From contig NZ_KB849789.1 in NCBI RefSeq assembly GCF_000369045.1, positions 77,177 through 141,176 on the forward strand: a DNA stretch of 64,000 bases, read 5' to 3'. The stretch's first letter is position 1. Every line of letters starts with the position of its first letter. The notes beneath the pieces are model-generated. The model made no database searches. It was given only the letters and a program-made list of their open reading frames with translations, and had not been told where the DNA came from. Origin of the DNA: Acinetobacter pittii ATCC 19004 = CIP 70.29 (GTDB taxonomy: Bacteria; Pseudomonadota; Gammaproteobacteria; Pseudomonadales; Moraxellaceae). Shown here piece by piece: positions 47,202 through 56,065 of the stretch. Made by a program: the position numbers and the translations under genes.

Positions 47202-48113
47202 TTATTGATGTGATTTATTTCTTATATCTGCCTGTAAACCACCAGAATGAATTGCCAGAATGCGAGTTCCTTCAGAAAAGTAATTATTCTTTATAAGATC
47301 AAACAGACCAAACATCATCTTTCCCGTATAGATCGGTTCAAGTGGTACCGCATGCTGCTCTTCAAAACTTTCTATAAATGCCAATAACTCGGGTGAAGTT
47401 TTTGCATACCCACCACAGCAGTATGCATCTGTCACAGACCAGTTCTGTTTTTTGGTCCACTGCCGAATTTCTTGTTGTAAAAAGTTACCTTTTAAAGCCG
47501 AAAATCCTAAGACTTTTTGGTGTAGTCCACTGCTTTCAATGAGCCCCGAAATCGTTCCGCCAGTTCCTACTGCACAGCAAATCACATCATATTGATTTAA
47601 ATCACTTTGGCTCAGAATTTCCTGACAACCTTGAACAGCCAATTCATTGGTGCCGCCTTCAGGAATAATGAAAGTTTCAGGAAATTGATGACGTAATTGT
47701 TGAAGATAGTTTGCATCATCTCGTAAGCGATATTCATTGCGTGAGACAAAATGTAGATACATTCCTAAACTTTGAGCTTTTGCTAAGGTTGGATTAAGAG
47801 GCTTATCAGCTAACTCTTCACCACGAATAATTCCAATACTTTTTAAGCCAAAAAGATGAGCGGCATAGGCAGTCGCGGCAATATGATTTGAATAGGCCCC
47901 TCCAAAAGTCAAAATGCTCGATAAACCTTGTTGTTTTGCGACAAGCAGATTGTATTTTAGTTTGAAAAATTTATTGCCTGAAATTTGGGGATGAACTAAA
48001 TCTAATCGCTTAATGTCGAGATGAACTAAAGAGGGGGGGGCAATGTGCTGATAGGAAACAGGTTGGGCAATGTGATCAAACATTAGAAATTGAGAAAAAT
48101 AATGATTGATCAC
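47202..48113 (-). CDS. PLP-dependent D-cysteine desulfhydrase / ACC deaminase-like enzyme
   Basis: 303 aa from a GTG start; an internal ATG at 48083 (MFDHIAQPVS) is also possible and closer to family N-termini. The PLP Lys is in SGNKFFKLKYN, the substrate Ser/Asn loop is GGAYSNHIAATAYAA, and the phosphate-binding glycines are VGTGGTISGL. Fold-type II PLP enzymes of this group release ammonia and pyruvate from D-cysteine or degrade ACC; the two cannot be told apart here. Neighbours give no pathway clue. An inverted repeat overlaps the start region. Confidence 0.88.
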   Translation of the reverse strand: MINHYFSQFLMFDHIAQPVSYQHIAPPSLVHLDIKRLDLVHPQISGNKFFKLKYNLLVAKQQGLSSILTFGGAYSNHIAATAYAAHLFGLKSIGIIRGEELADKPLNPTLAKAQSLGMYLHFVSRNEYRLRDDANYLQQLRHQFPETFIIPEGGTNELAVQGCQEILSQSDLNQYDVICCAVGTGGTISGLIESSGLHQKVLGFSALKGNFLQQEIRQWTKKQNWSVTDAYCCGGYAKTSPELLAFIESFEEQHAVPLEPIYTGKMMFGLFDLIKNNYFSEGTRILAIHSGGLQADIRNKSHQ

Positions 48114-48114
48114 A
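48071..48114. other. inverted repeat at the start of the PLP enzyme gene
   Basis: TGTGATCAA (48071-48079) and TTGATCACA (48106-48114) are exact reverse complements, 26 bases apart, and span both candidate start codons. It could be an operator if translation starts at the inner ATG, or an mRNA hairpin. Confidence 0.35.
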
Positions 48115-48118
48115 TTGT

Positions 48119-48146
48119 AGCTTTTTAAATAGAGCTTTAAAAAGCT
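48119..48146 (-). terminator. hairpin after the HlyD-like gene
   Basis: AGCTTTTTAAA and TTTAAAAAGCT form an 11-bp perfect stem two bases after the HlyD-like stop. Likely terminator of the tetR-MFS-HlyD operon. Confidence 0.65.
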
Positions 48147-48148
48147 GT

Positions 48149-49267
48149 TTACGAACTTGTATCGACAGATGTAATCACTGACATGCCAGGACGTAAGTGT
48201 TCTATTCCTTCTTGATTTGGATCAATGGTAATGCGTACGGCAATTCGTTGAACCACTTTGGTAAAGTTTCCTGTTGCATTGTCAGGCTTTAATACACTGA
48301 ACTCAGAACCCGCAGCAGGTGAGATCTGCTCAACATGCCCTGTAAATTTTTTGTGTTTCATCGCATCGACTGTAAACCATGCTTTTTGCCCAATTCGCAT
48401 ATTGGCAATTTGGGTTTCTTTAAAGTTGGCAATCACCCAAGTTTGCTGTGGAATGAGGTAGAGTAATTGTGACCCTGCTGCTACATATTGCCCAACACGA
48501 GGGTTCACCTCACCAAGTTGTCCATCCATTGGAGCAACAATGACACTATAGTCTTTGGTAGTTTGTGCCTGATCTAGTTGTGCTTTAGCACTGGAAACTT
48601 GTGCTTCTAAGCCAGCTTCCGCGACCTGCGCCGTTTTAAGTGCTTCTTTGGCAACTAAAACATTGGCTTCTGCCTGCTTCAGTGCTGCAAGGTTATTTTC
48701 AGCATCTGCTGCGGCTTTATCTTGCTCAGATTTAGAAGCTGCTCCACTATTACCTAACTGTTGATATCGTCTAAGCTGTGCTAAAGAAAGTTCATATTGA
48801 GCTTTAACTTGATCTACTTTTGCTTGTGCAGCCACAATATCAGCTTGTTTTTGAGCAATAGACTGTGTCTGATTGGCTAAAGTATTTTTAGCTTGTTCAA
48901 CTCCAGAAGCCGCTTGCGTTACTTTTTGGTCGTAGGTGGTTGCATCAATATGCATTAATACTTGACCCTTTTTAACGTGGTCAAAGTCCTTAACTAATAC
49001 ATCTTTAACATAGCCATTAATTTGCGACGATAAAATCGTTGTTTTACCTTTAACATAACTATTGTCAGTTTGCTGAACGCTCGTTGCGAAGGGTCCGATT
49101 CTCCATGCCCACAAAATCACTAAAATACCGACAATGAGCACAACTAGCATCCATAATAAAGTTGAGCGTTTTGTTGGAATCAGTTTGCTCGCAGGTGCCG
49201 GTTCGTTAGATGGAGCGGGAGCTGCTTGAGGTGGAGCTTGTTCCGGTTTGTTTTGATCATCTGACAT
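48149..49267 (-). CDS. HlyD/EmrA-family periplasmic adaptor
   Basis: 372 aa. A Pro/Ala-rich cytoplasmic start, one transmembrane helix at ~35-55 (LLWMLVVLIVGILVILWAW), then the lipoyl/barrel-sandwich halves flanking a coiled-coil hairpin (~100-220, Gln/Ala-rich repeats) and a beta-barrel (VIVAPMDGQLGEVNPRVGQYV). It links an MFS pump to an outer-membrane channel. It follows the MFS gene by 40 bp in the same operon, giving an EmrAB-type two-part inner-membrane system. No outer-membrane component is encoded nearby. Confidence 0.92.
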   Translation of the reverse strand: MSDDQNKPEQAPPQAAPAPSNEPAPASKLIPTKRSTLLWMLVVLIVGILVILWAWRIGPFATSVQQTDNSYVKGKTTILSSQINGYVKDVLVKDFDHVKKGQVLMHIDATTYDQKVTQAASGVEQAKNTLANQTQSIAQKQADIVAAQAKVDQVKAQYELSLAQLRRYQQLGNSGAASKSEQDKAAADAENNLAALKQAEANVLVAKEALKTAQVAEAGLEAQVSSAKAQLDQAQTTKDYSVIVAPMDGQLGEVNPRVGQYVAAGSQLLYLIPQQTWVIANFKETQIANMRIGQKAWFTVDAMKHKKFTGHVEQISPAAGSEFSVLKPDNATGNFTKVVQRIAVRITIDPNQEGIEHLRPGMSVITSVDTSS

Positions 49268-49306
49268 ATATCAATCTCAATTTCTATTTCATCAATAAAG
49301 AAGCCG

Positions 49307-50950
49307 TTAAGGACGGCTAATTCCTCTACGTTGTAGATATTTACTTCGTGCAATATTAAAACCACCCCACAAGAGTAGTGCGACAGCAAAAATACCGTTT
49401 AATGCAATAACGTCATTGTAGGCACGCACTTGCGCTTCACGAGTGACCACTTGATTAAGTGAGCGCATGGATTGGGCTGTTTGTAATGCTGGGTCAGTAG
49501 TCGTAACTGATGCACTGCGTTGATATGTAGAGAGCCTTTGAGCAACTAGAGGATCTGCTTGTTCCAAATCTTTAATAATCTCGACTTGATAGTTTTGTGT
49601 GCGGTGTTGTTGATAGGTCGAGAAGAATGAAGACCCGACAAGGCCGCCAAATGTTTGAGTTGCAGAGAACAGCACAATAAAAGTCACCACATACGAAGGA
49701 CCTTTAGCCAAAGTTTGCGCAAAGCCAATCAGGAGCAATGGCCCAATAAATAAACCACCTGCAAAGCCTACTAAAAACTGACTTGCAAAGAAGTTCACAG
49801 GTCGGACATCACTGGTTAAGTGATAATCTAGTCCACATGCGACTAAAATTAAAAATTCTGCAAAAAGTAAGTGGAAGATAATCCGTTCGCGTGAAAAAGT
49901 CAGTGCACTAAAAAGTGTTCCGCTTAAAATCCCTATCAATATGACCACATAGAGTGGAACAAATTGGTCTGGACCCATCCCCATTGTTTTTAAGAAGTTA
50001 ACAGCTGCGTAGCTTTGTTCTGACATTAAAAGTCGAATAGCAAAAGCACCAAAAATGAAGCGTAGGGTCGAAGCGGCGCCTAACCAGCGTGTCATAATTA
50101 ATGGATTGGCACGATAGTGCTCATAGAGCAAACCAAGAACAACTAAACTAAAACCTGCAATTAAGACGTAAGCAAGCCATTCACTGTTGAACCACCATAA
50201 AATTGGACCTTGCGTGAGCACAATACACAAGCAGGCAAAACCTGGAGCCAATAAAGCAAATGTAAAGAAATCCTGCTTCTCAAAAACATAAATTCTTAAG
50301 CTACGTGGTAACTTCAATGAAACGACCATGGCTAAACAACAAAGTGCTAAGCCGAGCTCAAAGGTATATAGAACAGACCAACTATCTGTATTTACGAGAA
50401 ATGGAGAAATAATCCAAGCTAACGGCACGCCAAGTTGCTGAAAACCAAAGGCAATATATATACCTTTTGCCATGTCTGCTTTTTTAAAAGCTTGCATGGT
50501 GTAATACATACCTAAAGAGCTTAATGGCGCACCAGCTAAACCAGCTACAACCCGCGCAAATAGGGCCATTTCATAAGTATGCACAAAAATATGCAATACC
50601 AGAACTGCAATAAAAATCACGAGTCCTATTTCCGAAAATACTCTCAGGCCATACTGTTGCCGGGCTTTAAATAAAATCAGGTTTGAACTGACATTTGCCA
50701 TGACATAAGCAGCAGGTAACCAAGCCGCTTCGGAAGGAGTTAGTCCATACTCACCTTGGATTAAAGGTAAATTTGCCGTAATAAAACCATTACTTAAGCT
50801 TGCCGAAAGGGCGATAAATAAACCAATAAAAAAGTAAATAAACCGCTTAGGTACAGAGTGTGCAATAGCTGCTGGTGAACCAGGTAAAGTCGGTTGCTCT
50901 TCTGGGGTCCAGTCGGGTGGTGTTTCCAAATAACGAGGCGTTTTACTCAT
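49307..50950 (-). CDS. MFS drug efflux transporter, DHA2/EmrB-like
   Basis: 547 aa with about 14 membrane helices. TM1 holds LSNGFITANLPLIQGEYGL, the usual DHA2 motif region, followed by SEAAWLPAAYVMANVSSNL. A cytoplasmic N-terminus of ~35 polar residues and a periplasmic loop before the last helix are seen. It pumps toxic compounds using the proton gradient together with the HlyD-like adaptor. Its ATG overlaps the tetR stop by four bases. Substrate unknown. Confidence 0.92.
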   Translation of the reverse strand: MSKTPRYLETPPDWTPEEQPTLPGSPAAIAHSVPKRFIYFFIGLFIALSASLSNGFITANLPLIQGEYGLTPSEAAWLPAAYVMANVSSNLILFKARQQYGLRVFSEIGLVIFIAVLVLHIFVHTYEMALFARVVAGLAGAPLSSLGMYYTMQAFKKADMAKGIYIAFGFQQLGVPLAWIISPFLVNTDSWSVLYTFELGLALCCLAMVVSLKLPRSLRIYVFEKQDFFTFALLAPGFACLCIVLTQGPILWWFNSEWLAYVLIAGFSLVVLGLLYEHYRANPLIMTRWLGAASTLRFIFGAFAIRLLMSEQSYAAVNFLKTMGMGPDQFVPLYVVILIGILSGTLFSALTFSRERIIFHLLFAEFLILVACGLDYHLTSDVRPVNFFASQFLVGFAGGLFIGPLLLIGFAQTLAKGPSYVVTFIVLFSATQTFGGLVGSSFFSTYQQHRTQNYQVEIIKDLEQADPLVAQRLSTYQRSASVTTTDPALQTAQSMRSLNQVVTREAQVRAYNDVIALNGIFAVALLLWGGFNIARSKYLQRRGISRP

Positions 50951-51516
50951 TCTATCCCTCGAATTTTTTGTATTTGAATACCATGAAATAGTAATTCAAT
51001 TGCTCGTTTTGCTAAGCGAGTCTGTTCTTCTGGCTCATGTCCTTGAAATGAAGAACCCAACATTGCTGTGACCATTGCATAGTCATCGGCGGTCAGATCA
51101 GCTCGGCACAATTTTTGTTCTATCGCATTTTCAATCAGTGGGTTAAGTGCATTATTTCGCCGTTCATAAATTTTTAACATAATTGGATCTTGTCGATCAA
51201 TCACTCTCCAAAAATCTTGCAAAATTGCGAGTTTGGGAAGTTGTCCAATATGTCCTTCAATTAAACGAAATAAACCATCTTCGAATTGTTGAAAATGAGC
51301 TGCTTTTTGCTCTAGCTGTGTAATCGCGCGTTCTAAAAGTGCACTAATTAAAGCTTTTCGATCACAAAAGTTGCGGTAAAAAGTTGCTCTGCCGACCTCA
51401 GCGTGGTCAATCACAACTTGTAAGGGAACATTAATACCATGAATACGAAAACATTCTTCGGCTGCATTGAGTAATTCATCCCGATTATGGGCTGCAATTT
51501 TTTGACGTTTACTCAT
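50947..51516 (-). CDS. TetR-family repressor of the efflux operon
   Basis: 189 aa from the ATG giving MSKRQKIAAHN; an in-frame ATG at 51561 would start inside the upstream palindrome and is less likely, though neither has a clear ribosome site. The N-terminal helix-turn-helix is typical (LLNAAEECFRIHGINVPLQVVIDHAEVGRATFYRNFCDRKAL). The C-terminal helical part binds an unknown ligand. It is first in the operon with the pump genes, so it most likely represses its own operon via the palindrome just upstream. Confidence 0.9.
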   Translation of the reverse strand: MSKRQKIAAHNRDELLNAAEECFRIHGINVPLQVVIDHAEVGRATFYRNFCDRKALISALLERAITQLEQKAAHFQQFEDGLFRLIEGHIGQLPKLAILQDFWRVIDRQDPIMLKIYERRNNALNPLIENAIEQKLCRADLTADDYAMVTAMLGSSFQGHEPEEQTRLAKRAIELLFHGIQIQKIRGIE

Positions 51517-51553
51517 GTCATCGGTTTGGGGAGTTCTAAAGGTTATATATTTA

Positions 51554-51571
51554 ACGGACATTTTTGTCCGT
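51554..51571. promoter_or_regulatory. TetR-type operator palindrome
   Basis: ACGGACA-TTTT-TGTCCGT, a perfect 7-bp inverted repeat 38 bp upstream of the chosen tetR start and in the short space shared with the divergent LysE-type gene. Size and symmetry fit a TetR dimer site. Confidence 0.6.
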
Positions 51572-51695
51572 TGTGAAGATTTAAATTGTAAAAACATGAA
51601 AATTCAATTTTCATCATTTATATCTTCGCCATTTTTATATGTGTCATAAAAAGCTGTTAGAATACCGCGCAATTGCATGATGCTAGGTCAATACA

Positions 51696-52319
51696 ATGTT
51701 TGAGTCCCTTATTCCTCTTTTTTCAATTGCGATGGCATTGATGTTTGGAGCAATAAGTCCTGGGCCAAGCTTTATTTATGTTGCACAAAATTCAATTTCT
51801 AAATCACGTAAACATGGGTTGTTTACCGCTTTAGGGACGGGGACAGGCGCAGCGCTTTTTGGTCTATTAGCAGTTATGGGATTGCAAGCAGTTTTATTGG
51901 CGGTGCCTTCTGCTTATCTAATTTTAAAAATTGGTGGTGGGCTATATTTGCTTTGGCTGGCTTTTAAAATTATTAAACATGCTAAAGAACCAATTGCGAT
52001 GGAAAACGATGGCAAATCGAAAATGACCTATAAGCAGGCATATCGATATGGCTTAATTACCCAGTTAAGTAATCCAAAAATCGCAGTTGTATTGGCCAGC
52101 GTATTTACGGCTTTACTGCCAAAAGAAATCCCTAATTATTACTATGTCGCATTACCAGTGATTTGTTTTATGATTGATGCGGGTTGGTACTCATGTGTGG
52201 CAATGCTGCTCTCTTCAGAGAAGCCTAGAACAATGTACTTAAAAGCAAAAACTGCCGTTGACCGAGTAGCTGGAAGTATTGTGAGTGTATTAGGCTTAAA
52301 GTTAATTTTCTTCAAATGA
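51696..52319 (+). CDS. LysE-family exporter
   Basis: 207 aa with six membrane helices. The signature GAISPGPSFIYVAQNSISKSRKHGL (RhtB/LysE type) is at ~18-42; GGLYLLWLAFKIIKHA and QLSNPKIAVVLASVF are also typical. It exports amino acids or similar small molecules. It is divergent from the tetR-MFS operon, and the palindrome between them could affect both. A terminator follows. Confidence 0.9.
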   Translation: MFESLIPLFSIAMALMFGAISPGPSFIYVAQNSISKSRKHGLFTALGTGTGAALFGLLAVMGLQAVLLAVPSAYLILKIGGGLYLLWLAFKIIKHAKEPIAMENDGKSKMTYKQAYRYGLITQLSNPKIAVVLASVFTALLPKEIPNYYYVALPVICFMIDAGWYSCVAMLLSSEKPRTMYLKAKTAVDRVAGSIVSVLGLKLIFFK

Positions 52320-52350
52320 TAAGTCTTTAATTAAAATATCTAAAAAATCC

Positions 52351-52384
52351 AAAGCCAGCTATTTATAGTCTGGCTTTATTTTTG
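52351..52384 (+). terminator. terminator of the LysE-type gene
   Basis: AAAGCCAG and CTGGCTTT (11-base loop), then ATTTTTGCG. Confidence 0.8.
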
Positions 52385-52481
52385 CGTAAAATATATACAA
52401 ATTGAAATATCTTTTTTAGCACTTAAACACTTTAAAAGTGGTAACTTAATAAATAAAACAAAAAGAAATGAGGATCACGTT

Positions 52482-52670
52482 ATGAAAAAACTAATGGTGA
52501 GCATTTCTGTAGTTTTTCTCATCTTAACTACAGGATGTGAGATGAGAACGATGAGTAAGCAACAACCGGCAAATGAGCGGGCCATGAGTATTGCTGGTTC
52601 TCCAGTTCACGAAAAGGACTATAAAATTTCCGATATACAAGTGAATAATCATGAGCAATCTAACTATTAA
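52482..52670 (+). CDS. 62-aa lipoprotein
   Basis: A lipoprotein signal MKKLMVSISVVFLILTTGC with lipobox LTTGC and acylated Cys19, then only ~43 polar residues (EMRTMSKQQPANERAMS). GAGGA lies before the ATG. The last 20 bases overlap the start of the EF-hand gene, so the two are likely translated together. Function unknown. Confidence 0.75.
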   Translation: MKKLMVSISVVFLILTTGCEMRTMSKQQPANERAMSIAGSPVHEKDYKISDIQVNNHEQSNY

Positions 52671-52986
52671 GTTACTTGCTGGATGTGCAACTTACTGTGT
52701 TTTGAATATGGTAAGTGCATGTGAGCCTGCTTCTTTAGATTGGGAGCTTTTTCAGGAAAAATATGATTTAAATCATGATGGCATGTATAGCCAAAAAGAA
52801 TTTCAACGGGTTGAAGACTTTTATCCTTATAACTGGCCGAGTGATAAGCGTTTTCAAAGTGAAAACAAACAGACAGAGCTATTTCATTATTTAGATGAAA
52901 ATAAGAATGGCTATTTAACAAATGAAGAGTTGGGAAATATACACGTTTTATTTAATAACCCTTGCGAAGGGTGGCCGTGGTCCTAA
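52651..52986 (+). CDS. exported EF-hand protein
   Basis: 111 aa. An N-terminal signal (IKLLAGCATYCVLNMVSACE) precedes two calcium-binding loops: DLNHDGMYSQKEF (~residues 39-51) and DENKNGYLTNEEL (~78-90), each with the EF-hand D-x-[ND]-x-[DN]-G pattern. The C-terminus is NPCEGWPWS, with Cys for a possible disulfide. It overlaps the upstream lipoprotein gene by 20 bp; no separate ribosome site is clear. Predicted periplasmic calcium-binding protein; the role is unknown. Confidence 0.78.
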   Translation: MSNLTIKLLAGCATYCVLNMVSACEPASLDWELFQEKYDLNHDGMYSQKEFQRVEDFYPYNWPSDKRFQSENKQTELFHYLDENKNGYLTNEELGNIHVLFNNPCEGWPWS

Positions 52987-53029
52987 TTTAGTAAGCCTCT
53001 TTTAAACCTATTCAAAGCCCTTAAAAATA

Positions 53030-53059
53030 AAAAAGCTCCCAATTTAGGGAGCTTTTTTT
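53030..53059. terminator. bidirectional terminator between the EF-hand gene and metG
   Basis: AAAAAGCTCCC-AATTTA-GGGAGCTTTTTTT. Strong stem with A/T runs on both sides. Confidence 0.92.
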
Positions 53060-53068
53060 GAAAGCAGA

Positions 53069-55144
53069 TTAAGAAACTTTATCGCCAGGTTTCGCACCGC
53101 TGTCTGGAGAAATAATGAAAATACCTTCACCATTTCCGGCAGCAAGTACCATACCGTTTGAAATACCAAAACGCATTTTTCGTGGTGCAAGGTTAGCAAC
53201 CATAACAACCAATTTACCTTTTAGGTCTTCTGGTGCGTATTGGCTACGAATGCCACTGAATACATTGCGTGGTTCAGCTTCACCAACGTCTAAAGTAAGT
53301 TGTAGTAGTTTATCTGAACCTTCAACTGTACCTGCTTCAACGACCTGAGCAACACGTAAGTCAACTTTTAAGAAATCTTCAATACCGATAATTTCAGCTT
53401 CACCAACTGCTGGAGTAGGGGCTGCTTTTTTCTCAGCTGCTTTGTCTTTTTTCGTTGCCGCTTTTGCTGCTTCTGGAGCAGGAGCACCTAAAGACTCTTT
53501 AGATGCATCAACCATAGCTGCAACAGCTTTTGGATCAACACGCTGCATAAGCGGTTGGAACTGCGCAATCTCATGGCTTACAAGAATTTGTTTGCGTGAC
53601 TCGAAATCGAAGCTGTCAAGTTTTAAGAAATCTTGAACTTGTTGAGCTAAAGTTGGTAGAACTGGAGCTAAGTACACTGCGAGTTGACGGAATAAGTTGA
53701 TACCCACAGAGCAGACGTCAAGAACTTGTTGCTCTTGACCTTCTTGTTTAGCAAGTGCCCAAGGCTTTTTCTCATCAATATATTGGTTTGCACGGTCAGC
53801 TAGCGCCATGATTTCACGGATCGCCGTAGAGAATTCACGTGCTTCATATGCAGCAGCGATTGAATCGCCAGCATCAATAAAACTTTGTACTAAATCAGTT
53901 TCTGCACATTGAGCAGATAACGTATTGTTAAAGCTGCTGTTGATAAATTTCGCACAACGACTAGCAATATTAACGACTTTACCGACTAAGTCTGAATTTA
54001 CTTTCTGAACAAAGTCATCAAGGTTCAAGTCAGAGTCTTCAACTTTATCTGAAAGCTTAGATGCAAAGTAGTAGCGTAAATATTCTGGGTTTAAATGCTG
54101 TAAATACGTCTCGGCCTTAATGAAAGTACCGCGAGACTTAGACATTTTTTGTCCATTTACAGTTAAGAAACCATTTACAAAAAGACCAGTTGGAGTGCGA
54201 TAGTTCGCACCTTCAAGCATTGCAGGCCAGAATAAAGCATGGAAATAAACAATGTCTTTCCCAATAAAATGATAAACATCGTTTTGGCTGTCTTTTTTCC
54301 AGAAATCATCAAAGTTTAAATCTGGGCGTTTAGTTTTGATGTAGTTTTCAAAACTAGACATATAACCAATTGGGGCATCTACCCATACGTAGAAATATTT
54401 ATTTGGTGCGTCTGGAATTTCAAAGCCAAAATATGGTGCATCACGAGAGATATCCCAATCTGCTAAACCAGCTTCAAACCATTCATCTAACTTGTTTGCA
54501 ATTGAAAGAGGTAAACGTCCTTCGTCACGCGTCCATTTTTGTAAATATTCAGAGAAGTTTGGAAGCTTGAAGAAATAGTGATCTGATGATTTTTCAACTG
54601 GTGTTGCGCCACTTAATGTTGAACGTGGATTAAGTAACTCAGTTGCATTATAAGTCGTACCACACACTTCACATGAGTCGCCGTATTGATCTTCTGACTT
54701 ACATTTTGGGCATGTACCTTTAATGAAACGGTCAGACAAGAACATCCCTTTTTCTGGGTCAAATAACTGAGTTACAGGACGAACTGCAATATTTCCAGCT
54801 TCACGGTTTTTAATATAGATATCTGTTGAACGTGCTTTGTTTGCATCGCTATGCGTTGAATCGTAATGATCGAAATGTACGCCAAAACCGTCAAAATCAC
54901 GGATATGTTCTTTTTGAACATTCGCAATTTGCTCTTCTGGGCTAATACCGTTTGCTTCGGCACGTAGCATAATTGCTGTACCGTGAGCATCATCCGCACA
55001 TACATACGTCACATCATGACCCATTGCTCGCATGGCACGAACCCAGATATCTGCCTGGATGTAACCGAGTAAATGACCCATATGAATTGGACCATTAGCA
55101 TAAGGGAGGGCATTAGTGACTAAAATTTTACGCACGGATTTCAT
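53069..55144 (-). CDS. metG: methionyl-tRNA synthetase
   Basis: 691 aa from the ATG giving [18 protein letters not shown], chosen because family homology starts there and GAGAG precedes it. Class I synthetase charging tRNA-Met. HIGH motif HMGH near the start, a zinc knuckle [17 protein letters not shown], and the KMSKS loop [11 protein letters not shown] ~60-residue Ala/Lys-rich linker ([20 protein letters not shown]) connects to the C-terminal EMAP/Arc1p-type tRNA-binding and dimerisation domain ([12 protein letters not shown]). Monocistronic; the mrp gene lies on the other strand nearby, as in many proteobacteria. Confidence 0.97.
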   Translation of the reverse strand: MKSVRKILVTNALPYANGPIHMGHLLGYIQADIWVRAMRAMGHDVTYVCADDAHGTAIMLRAEANGISPEEQIANVQKEHIRDFDGFGVHFDHYDSTHSDANKARSTDIYIKNREAGNIAVRPVTQLFDPEKGMFLSDRFIKGTCPKCKSEDQYGDSCEVCGTTYNATELLNPRSTLSGATPVEKSSDHYFFKLPNFSEYLQKWTRDEGRLPLSIANKLDEWFEAGLADWDISRDAPYFGFEIPDAPNKYFYVWVDAPIGYMSSFENYIKTKRPDLNFDDFWKKDSQNDVYHFIGKDIVYFHALFWPAMLEGANYRTPTGLFVNGFLTVNGQKMSKSRGTFIKAETYLQHLNPEYLRYYFASKLSDKVEDSDLNLDDFVQKVNSDLVGKVVNIASRCAKFINSSFNNTLSAQCAETDLVQSFIDAGDSIAAAYEAREFSTAIREIMALADRANQYIDEKKPWALAKQEGQEQQVLDVCSVGINLFRQLAVYLAPVLPTLAQQVQDFLKLDSFDFESRKQILVSHEIAQFQPLMQRVDPKAVAAMVDASKESLGAPAPEAAKAATKKDKAAEKKAAPTPAVGEAEIIGIEDFLKVDLRVAQVVEAGTVEGSDKLLQLTLDVGEAEPRNVFSGIRSQYAPEDLKGKLVVMVANLAPRKMRFGISNGMVLAAGNGEGIFIISPDSGAKPGDKVS

Positions 55145-55419
55145 TCTCTCATTCGTATTTATAAGGTGGAAGATTTTAACTGATGCACGGAGATAAGCAA
55201 AGATTAATAATCTCCAGCTTGGCATAAGCGATTTCTATTAAAATGGATTTTGGTCAGGCATGGTTTCTCTTTAGAACAGATAAACAAATCAAAAAATATT
55301 TGAATCTTCCTGTATTGTCTTTGTTTCAAATTGCAGTTACGGTCAGAAAATAAGCCATAACGATGTATAACTAATAACTTATTCAGGTAATTTTTTAATT
55401 AACTATGAGGATAACAACG

Positions 55420-55920
55420 ATGACTACAGAAAATAAATTAGATGAATTAAAGGCAAAAGCGGCTGATGCAAAAGTACAAGGTGAAAAAGCTTTGGACGAT
55501 TTAAAGGAAAATGTAAAAGAGAAGCAAGCTGCTGGTAAAGAAGCAGTTGAAGATAAGGTAGACCAATTAAAGGCAAAAGCAGCTGATGCAAAAGTACAAG
55601 GCGAAAAAACTTTGGACGATTTAAAGGAAAATGTAAAAGAGAAACAAGCTTCTGGTAAAGAGGCTCTTGAAGAAAAAGCAACTGATTTAAAAGGTAAACT
55701 TGAGGATGCTCAGCATAGTCTACAAGATAAGTTTGATCACTTGCGTACAGAAGCAGCTCATAAACTTGACGATGCGAAAGCCAAAGCTGCGGAATTAAAG
55801 GAAGAGGCTGCTACAAAATTGGATGAGTTGAAAACGCAAGCAACCGCAAAACTTGATGAGTTGAAGAAAACTGCGACCGATAAACTCAACAAATTAAAGA
55901 ACCATGATTCTGCTGAATAA
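55420..55920 (+). CDS. LEA-like repeat coiled-coil protein
   Basis: 166 aa from ATG 55420 (AGGA seven bases upstream); an ATG five codons earlier is less well placed. The protein is almost wholly charged amphipathic helix, rich in Ala, Lys, Glu and Asp, with no Cys, Trp or Tyr. The 40-aa unit LDELKAKAADAKVQGEKALD... is present twice in tandem, followed by divergent 11-residue-like repeats (LDDAKAKAAELKEEA). This recalls late-embryogenesis-abundant/apolipoprotein-like stress proteins. No signal peptide. A role in desiccation or stress tolerance is inference. Confidence 0.75.
   Translation: MTTENKLDELKAKAADAKVQGEKALDDLKENVKEKQAAGKEAVEDKVDQLKAKAADAKVQGEKTLDDLKENVKEKQASGKEALEEKATDLKGKLEDAQHSLQDKFDHLRTEAAHKLDDAKAKAAELKEEAATKLDELKTQATAKLDELKKTATDKLNKLKNHDSAE
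55441..55680 (+). repeat. 120-bp tandem duplication in the LEA-like gene
   Basis: 55441-55560 and 55561-55680 are near-identical 120-bp units (40 codons each), for example both contain GATGCAAAAGTACAAGG and TTAAAGGAAAATGTAAAAGA. Copy number may vary among strains. Confidence 0.9.
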
Positions 55921-56065
55921 GCTGATTTAAACTAAAATCTGCACTCCTTACCTAAAAGATGAGATGTGAAGTTAGTAATTATTCATCCCAAGGTGAGCGA
56001 GTGCGGAGCAATACTGTTACACTATCTCCATTAAGCTGTAATGATCTGTTTTTGGAGTAAACAAT

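Noticed and set aside
53115..53636. Plus-strand ORFs inside metG
   Set aside because: Antisense shadows of a strongly conserved synthetase gene.
55441..55680. CRISPR-like repeat
   Set aside because: It is an in-frame 120-bp coding duplication, not short repeats with spacers.
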